This document shows positions 57,490 to 64,000 of a DNA stretch of 64,000 nt, piece by piece. The DNA is from Sordaria brevicollis (Eukaryota; Ascomycota; Sordariomycetes; Sordariales; Sordariaceae). The notes under the pieces are model-generated. The model saw only the letters and a program-made list of their open reading frames with translations, was not told where the DNA came from and searched no databases. The stretch spans positions 62,001 through 126,000 of the forward strand of contig JAUTDP010000019.1 in the NCBI GenBank assembly GCA_033439795.1, given 5' to 3'. Both the position numbers and the translations under genes were made by a program. How positions within the stretch are numbered: position 1 is the first letter of the stretch; each line of letters starts with the position of its first letter.

Positions 57490-59900
57490 TAATCCAAAAA
57501 TTAGGAGGTAGTATATAAATTTACGTCGATTACCGTAAATTAAATAATATTATAATAAAAAATAAATATCCTATTCCCCTTATCTACGAAATAATTAATT
57601 CCTTCTATAAAGCGAAACAATTTAATAAATTCGATATTATTATAACCTTTAACTATTTATATATTACCGAAAGTAATAAATAGAAAATTATATTTATTAT
57701 TAAATTTAATCTCTTCGAATATTTTATTGTAAAGTTCGGTATAATAAACGTACTAATATTATTTTAATATTATATTAATTATATTTTATTCGATATCTTA
57801 AATAAATACGCTATAGCCTATTTCGACGACGTATTCATTTATAGCGGAATTAAAGCGGAATATAAACGTTACTTCGAAAACGTTATAAAAAGGCTTATAA
57901 AAGTAAATTTAATTATCGATATTCGGAAATATAAATTTTATAAATATAAAATAAAGTATTTTAAATTTATTATTTCCTATAATAATTTATATATAAATTT
58001 TAAAAAGGTTAATATTATTATCGATTAGGGCGTTTTAAAAATTTTAAAGGACTTTTAGCGTTTTATTAATTTTATAAACTTTTATTATAAATTTATTAAA
58101 GGTTTTTTTAAAATTGTTTAACCCTTTACAATTTTTATATTTTATAATAAATAAATTAACCTTATATTTAAAATTGTAATTATAACGTTTAAATATTTAA
58201 AGAACGTTTTTATTTCGGCCCTTATTTTTATATATTATTATTCCGAACGTTAAATTATTATCGAAATCGATATTTTAAATTAAACGTTTAACGGTATTTT
58301 CTCTTAAATTAATAAAGAAGGGAAATACTACCCTATCGCCTTCTTTTCGTTTAAATAATTTCCAACCGAATATAATTATAAAATTTATAATAAGAAATTT
58401 TTCGCTATTATTAAAATTTTCGAAAAATAATACCCCGAATTTTAAGGAATTAAAAACGTTATCGAAATTATTATTAATTATAAAAGCCTTTAATATTTTA
58501 TAATAACGAAATTCCTTAATTAACGGTAAATTCGGTAATTTAAATTTTTTAACGATTTTTATTTTAAAATTATATACCGCTTAATCGCTTATGCCGCCGT
58601 CCCTAACGCCTTCTCCCGGTTATTTAAAAATACCTTAACGAATAAACGTAATTTTAATAATAATTAAGTAACGAATTATATACGTATTTTATTACCGAAG
58701 GAAAATTAAATTAAAGAGTTAAATTTTAATAACGATAATAATAACGACGACGAATAATTTATAAAGCTTTTAATCTTCGATATCGAATCGCTAATTAATA
58801 ATTATATTAACGTTATTTACTTCGCTTTACCTAATTCCCTTATAATTATTTTTTACCTTTAAAACCCTAATTATAAGAAATTCTCTAAACGTATTAAAAA
58901 ATTCGTAAAGGCTACTATAATAAATTATAAAAATTTTTACGGCCGGATTTTAATTAATAAATAGGTCTTTATCCCCCCTTACGACGAAATTCTCTTTTAA
59001 ATTCTCTAACGTATTTATAATTTAATACCCAATAATTATTTAAACCGCTTTAAAATTTATAATTTTATTCGACGGATTTATACTTAACCTAATCTATTTA
59101 AAAATATAATTACTTTCGTTTAAGGTTATTATTTTTACATTCGGGTTAAAAATTCTAAATTTACGCCCTTAAATTTATTCGAACCTATACCAGTCCTATT
59201 TCGCTAATAATTTAATTTTTTAATAAATTTTATCAACCCCCTTCCCGAAATTAAAAACGGTAAGAAGATATATACTTATATTGAAATAATTATCGACTAT
59301 TTAACGAAAATATAATATTATATCCTTATTTATAATTTAACTACTAAAGAAATTATTAGCGCTTTCCTCTACGAAATTTATTATTTATATAATACCCCTA
59401 ATTTTATTATTTTTAACCGTAGTTCTTAATTCGTTATTACTTTTTAATAAGAATTTTATTAATTTTTCAATATTTAATAAAAACTCTCTTTATCCGCCTA
59501 TTTAAAAATTAATAATTAAATAAAGATCGTAAACGTTTATATTAAATAATATTTATATACCTTCTATTCTTATTATTAAAATAATTAATTTATTTAATTA
59601 CCCTTTATTGAATTCGTAGCGAATAATTACATTTTAAAAATTATAAACCTTTCTCCGTTTTTTATTAATTATAATTAATACCCGAAGATAGGTATCGAAC
59701 CCTTTTAATATTATAACGCCCTTATATCATTAATATAATATTAAGAACTATTCGACGTTCGGGTAATTAAAGAATACATAAATTATATTATTATTAAGGC
59801 CTATTTATTTATAGAAGAGGCTTAGGAAAAATTGAAACGTTATATTAATATTTATAAATTAAACGCCCTAAAATACGTAATCGGGGATAAGGTTTAAATT
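57490..59900 (+). pseudogene. relic of Ty3/gypsy retrotransposon pol (RT, RNase H, integrase)
   Basis: Four signature regions lie in the same forward frame. YVDYRKLNN followed by YPIPLI is at 57522-57588 (RT fingers). YFDDVFIYS, the catalytic YxDD, is at 57819-57845. The RNase H segment with EGKYYPIAFFS and EYNYKIYNKKF is at about 58263-58410. The integrase segment FINPLPEIKNGKKIYTY with IIIDYLTK is at about 59226-59305, followed by IISAFLYEIYYLYNTPNFII. Many in-frame TAA/TAG stops interrupt it, mostly where Gln or Trp is expected, as RIP produces. Spacing between motifs is normal, so few indels have occurred. LTRs, gag and the ends were not found. It is dead as a coding unit. Confidence 0.85.
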
Positions 59901-60433
59901 AATACTAAGTATTAAAATCAGGGCTATTTATCCTCTAAATTAACTAATAAATAAATAAGCCCGTTCGTCGTTAAAAAAGTATACCGCCGGGTAATTACCT
60001 TTATTATAAATATAATATACAAAATCATCCTCATTTTTTATATTTCCTTCGTTTAATTTTCTTAAAAGGGTTTACCCGGTTAAAAAACTTTTAACGAAGT
60101 TTTTAAATAATAAATAAAGGGCGCCGTCGTTTCTAAAACGATATTTAATAAAAAAGAATAATATTTCGAACATATTTTTAATTTTATATAATCCTTAAAA
60201 GGTAAATTACTTAATGAAATTAAATAGCCTTAACCCTACCTACTAAATTAACGCCTTATAAAGGATTTTTAGGCTAATATAAATAATATTTAAAATTTTT
60301 ATATTAAATACCCGTATAAATTAAATTTTAAATTTAATAACATTTCGAATTTAACGCCGGCAAAAATTAAACGGAGCTTTAAAAGGATATAATATAATTA
60401 ACGGTTCGCCCGAATTTAATCCGGATCTTACGT

Positions 60434-60525
60434 ATAAATTATAATATATCCTTACGGTTTCCTATATATATATTATAATATATCCCTATAGTCTCCTATA
60501 TATAAATTATAATACATTTTTATAA
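60434..60525 (+). repeat. three imperfect copies of a 34-bp tandem repeat
   Basis: ATTATAATAYATYC-type units begin near 60438, 60472 and 60506, exactly 34 bp apart. They lie about 0.5 kb past the recognisable integrase region and may be part of the retrotransposon's 3' region or LTR. Confidence 0.65.
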
Positions 60526-61345
60526 TCTCTTTTTATAATTTTAATTTATAAATCGTATAATTATATTATTTAAGCCTTAAACTTTATTTTTTCTAATATC
60601 TTTACATAGCGGAATATAATAATAGAATTATATTTTTATTATCGTTTTCTCATTAAAATATTATACTTTTACTAATTATTTTTTATTAAAATTTACTATT
60701 TCCAAAGCGAAGTTTCGACATTTTACCGATTATTTAAATAAAAATCTACATGGGGAAATTATTTATAATTTACATAATTTTTTCTTCTTAACGTTTAAAA
60801 TCAATATTTTCGGTAGCGTTATATATACGAATTACCTCCCTTTCGATTATATTATAAAAGCGTTTCTTAGTAAAAAATTAAATCGATTAACCGGGGTCGT
60901 TATAAATAAAGCGTACTAATTAAATTTCTTTTTAATACCAATATTCGTATATAGGAATATTTATAACGGGACGTCTAAGAATTAATTATATTAAGGCTTA
61001 AGTACGTTTATCGACAATTTTTTTAATAATAGCGCATTATAAAATAATTAATATTATACTGTATTTTCGCCTACCCTTCGATAATATATTTATAGCATTT
61101 TTAATAGCCTTCTTAGGGCCCGAAAGCCCAAATTCGGCCTTAATAACCGCTTTAACAATATCGAAATATATTAGGAGATTTTTTTAATAACGACCGCAAT
61201 ACGCGTACGTAACGTCTCTTCCTAAACGAAAGTTCTATTAGCGTTATATTTTTAAAATTTAATTAATTAACGAATTAGCGTAGCGATATTGGCTCTATTA
61301 CTAATTATTAGGATAATAGGTTTATTTCGTTAATAAAACGCGAAC

Positions 61346-61346
<1 letters not shown>

Positions 61347-61374
<28 letters not shown>
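61347..61374. repeat. poly-A tract (about 28 A)
   Basis: Homopolymer inside the AT-rich block. Confidence 0.85.
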
Positions 61375-61376
<2 letters not shown>

Positions 61377-62963
61377 AAATTTGCTTCGTCGTAATTCTTT
61401 TTACAATTAATATACTTATAATATTTCTTCTTCTTACTTAGAGGGTAAAAGTATTAAAACGTTATAAGAATATTATTATTTAAAATAGTATTCTTAATAA
61501 TAAATCTTAAGCGAATTATATAATTTATACCTTTAATAAAAATTACGTTAGGATCTTTACGAAGGTAACGGCGAAGAAATATAATAACGTTAAAAAAACG
61601 TACGAAATTTTTAAAAAATTTATTTTATTATAAACGAAAAAGGAATATTTATTGCGCGAAGAATCTAGGGAGCGCTAAAATTATATTAATAAAGGTTATA
61701 AAAAAGAAAAGAAGGAAAGAAAGAGAGTTTAAAGGTTTAAAAATTTAATTAAAATAGGAAGGGTAGAACTATAAGCCCGTATATTATTTTAATTATCCGG
61801 ATTCGGCCTAGCGTAATACTATTTATAACCGCCGCGGTAAATAATCGCCAAACTTACCGTACCTATTTCGACGCGTATAATAATACAGACTACCTATTAA
61901 CGCTACGCCTATAATTTACTAATTAACCTATAATGTAAGAGGAGCAGTGTATATGTGAATGAACTAGTAATATTGATTGTCTCGGAAAAGAAGGGCGCGC
62001 GTTTAGCGTAGGAAGCGCAATAGTCTTATATTATTATAATTCCGCAATACGAACCTTCCGACGATTAATGTACTATGCTAGCTAATCTCCCGACTAGCGG
62101 TTAGTCGTAAAAGGTGCCGCCACAATCAGTGTAGCGGTCACTTTATAATGCTCTCTATTTAAAAATAATCGTCCCGATTATTATTTAAATATACTTCTAT
62201 CCGTTAATCCTTCTATTAAATCCGCGCTCGCCGTTACGATAATATTATTTATATATATAATTTATATTTCATTTACATTTACGTCTATTATACCCTATAT
62301 TTATTATATTCTATATCCGTTATATTTATCGACCTTATCGTCCGGTTTATTTAATTCCCTTAAGTTATTTATTATTTCCTTCCTCGCTGATATACTTTTC
62401 GAAGCCCTTTTAACGGCCTAATTTAATAGCGATAAAACGCTTACCGTTACGTATTCTCTAGACCATATTGAAGTTACGCTTCAAATTATAGCGGTTTCGG
62501 TATTAATAATTTATTTAAAAATAATATTAAAATAGGTTTTTAAGGATATATAAATATAATTAGCCGAAAAAGTAATTATAAGGCCCTAATTAAATAGAAA
62601 GGTTTTAACGTAAATTTTCTCCTTTTCGGTAAATTTATTATTAATAAAATTTATAACCGGGGGAATTTTATCGTTATTTATAATAAATATATAATTTTCA
62701 CTACTAATATAATAATTATTAAATTAAATAAAATATTTGACTTTAAATCCGTATTAAGCGTTAATAATAGCGGTTTTTTCCGTATCGGTAATTTCGTTAT
62801 CCTTTTTAAAGAATTCGATATTAAGCCTAAACGGGCTATTAATTATTACATAGGCTATAAAGGTAATAGGGGGATTAATTATAAATTTAAATCCCGCGAC
62901 GAACGTTGGGTTAGGCGTTTATTCGTTTTAAATTGTAATTAAAGATATTTCCGTATATATTAA

Positions 62964-63083
62964 ATACGTTTATAGAATTATTATAAATTAATGGTTAATT
63001 AACCGATAAAGTGAATTAGACGAGTACGTTTATAAGGGTATTATAAATTAACGGGTAATTAACCGGTAAAGTAAATTAATATT
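62964..63083 (+). repeat. two-copy 60-bp tandem repeat
   Basis: TACGTTTATA starts at 62964 and again at 63024. The two 60-bp units share ATTATAAATTAA and GTTAATTAACCG-like cores and differ partly by G/A and C/T changes. Confidence 0.75.
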
Positions 63084-63141
63084 AAAAAATAATTTAGTTT
63101 ATTAATAAAATTATTATTATTATTAAAGAGAAGTTTTAGGT

Positions 63142-63154
63142 GGGGGGGGGGGGG
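63142..63154. repeat. poly-G tract (13 G) inside AT-rich DNA
   Basis: A run of G surrounded by RIP-type DNA. Without an adjacent CpA or TpG context it would escape RIP. Confidence 0.85.
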
Positions 63155-64000
63155 TAATTTTTAAATACGTTCGTAATCCTTTATTTAAATTTCGTAATTA
63201 TTTAGGATAATAATAATATTGTATTTATTGCTAAAATCGTTAATTATTTTAATTTCGATAGGATTACGACGATAATATTTAATTTAAATACTTCTTTTAC
63301 TTCGATCCCTTCTTTTAATATAATTAATATATTTACTTTCTCGAATAATTTAGGATTAATAGGGTATTGTACTTCGTATTCCCGAATTAAATTTTATACG
63401 TTCTCTATTAGGCTATTTATATAATTACTGTGCGGGTATTATTTATTTATAGAAATATTGTAATTTTTATACTTTATTTCATATTTAATTAATAATTTAC
63501 TACTATATTAAATTATTTTCCTATTTATAATTCTCTCGATTTCGTATAATTATTAATCTTTTATATCCCTTTTAATAACGATTTTATTAGGTAATTCGCT
63601 AATATAATAAGAGGGGTCTTTATTATAAAGATATTTTCGTAAATAATTTATTAAAATAAAGGGATAAATTTTCTATATTTTAGGCAATTTTAATTCGTAT
63701 ATAAGGTTATTAATTTTGCATTTAATTTTAAATAATTCCGCTCTTTAATTTATATATTTACGAAATTTCGTCCCGGGTTTAATATATCCCTTATATAATT
63801 GAATTATTATTTTATTATTAAGAATAAAATAAAGGGGGTAATAATTTTTATCGAATATTAATTTATATTTTATTATTATTTAATTTATCGGTTTTACCGC
63901 CTCCCGATTATATATTTCCCGGATAACTTTAAAATCCCTAACCGCTTTATTATTTAATTTTAAAAGGTTTAACGCTATATTTAATTTAAAACCTAATATT

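Larger units (their letters stand above)
47350..64000. repeat. AT-rich, RIP-mutated heterochromatin-like block
   Basis: From about 47.35 kb to the window end the DNA is dominated by A and T, with TpA everywhere and CpA/TpG almost absent, while CpG survives (TCG, ACG, CGA are common). That is the trace of repeat-induced point mutation, which turns CpA into TpA in duplicated DNA during the sexual cycle. Stop codons crowd every frame. The surviving short frames at 52558-52791 (+) and 54895-55203 (-) are chance or relics. Small islands of ordinary composition remain at about 47.87-48.03, 54.32-54.42 and 61.92-62.15 kb. Such blocks usually carry H3K9 and DNA methylation in Neurospora. Confidence 0.9.

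Noticed and set aside
47350..64000. CRISPR array or satellite array in the AT-rich DNA
   Set aside because: Repeats are few, imperfect and not regularly spaced over more than three units. The host is a fungus.

Overview
The window looks like nuclear DNA of a filamentous ascomycete, most likely Neurospora or a close relative in the Sordariales. Four things point there. Genes have short introns with GTRNGT donors and CTRAY branch sites. The initiator tRNA-Met is of the fungal type. The protein families are typical of filamentous fungi (DUF6604, WSC, SAT4-type membrane protein, tetrahydroxynaphthalene reductase, SAPS). The last 16.7 kb is very AT-rich and CpA-depleted, as left by repeat-induced point mutation (RIP).

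Layout. Bases 1-12.6 kb hold two tRNA genes (initiator Met and an intron-containing Leu) and one exon-like fragment, and otherwise no protein gene I can support. From 12.6 to 46.6 kb I see about a dozen genes. In order: a PaxB/Pyr4-like membrane terpene cyclase homologue (-), a DUF6604 protein (+), a LysM-WSC surface protein broken by an in-frame stop (-), a phenylalanine ammonia-lyase (-), a tetrahydroxynaphthalene reductase (-), and a secreted DUF7136-like protein (-). These are followed by a divergent pair resembling bacterial SfnG and SfnB (dimethyl sulfone monooxygenase and partner flavoprotein), a small Cys-rich protein (+), a SAPS phosphatase regulatory subunit (-), a large unknown protein (-) and a seven-helix SAT4-family protein (-). 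From about 47.35 kb to the end the DNA is TpA-rich and nearly free of long ORFs. It contains a 3.65-kb element with 78-bp terminal inverted repeats and a decayed Ty3/gypsy pol region whose RT, RNase H and integrase remnants still share one frame.

The most interesting unit is the sfnG/sfnB-like pair. The 1.1-kb divergent promoter has two exact matches to ATGRYRYCAT, the published consensus of the Neurospora sulfur regulator CYS3. Together these suggest a sulfone-sulfur scavenging module switched on by sulfur starvation. PAL, the naphthol reductase and the PaxB-like cyclase lie within 12 kb of each other, but no polyketide synthase, prenyltransferase or other cluster gene is present, so I do not call a metabolite cluster.

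Gene models were spliced by hand. Exon joins were accepted only where reading frame and family similarity agreed.
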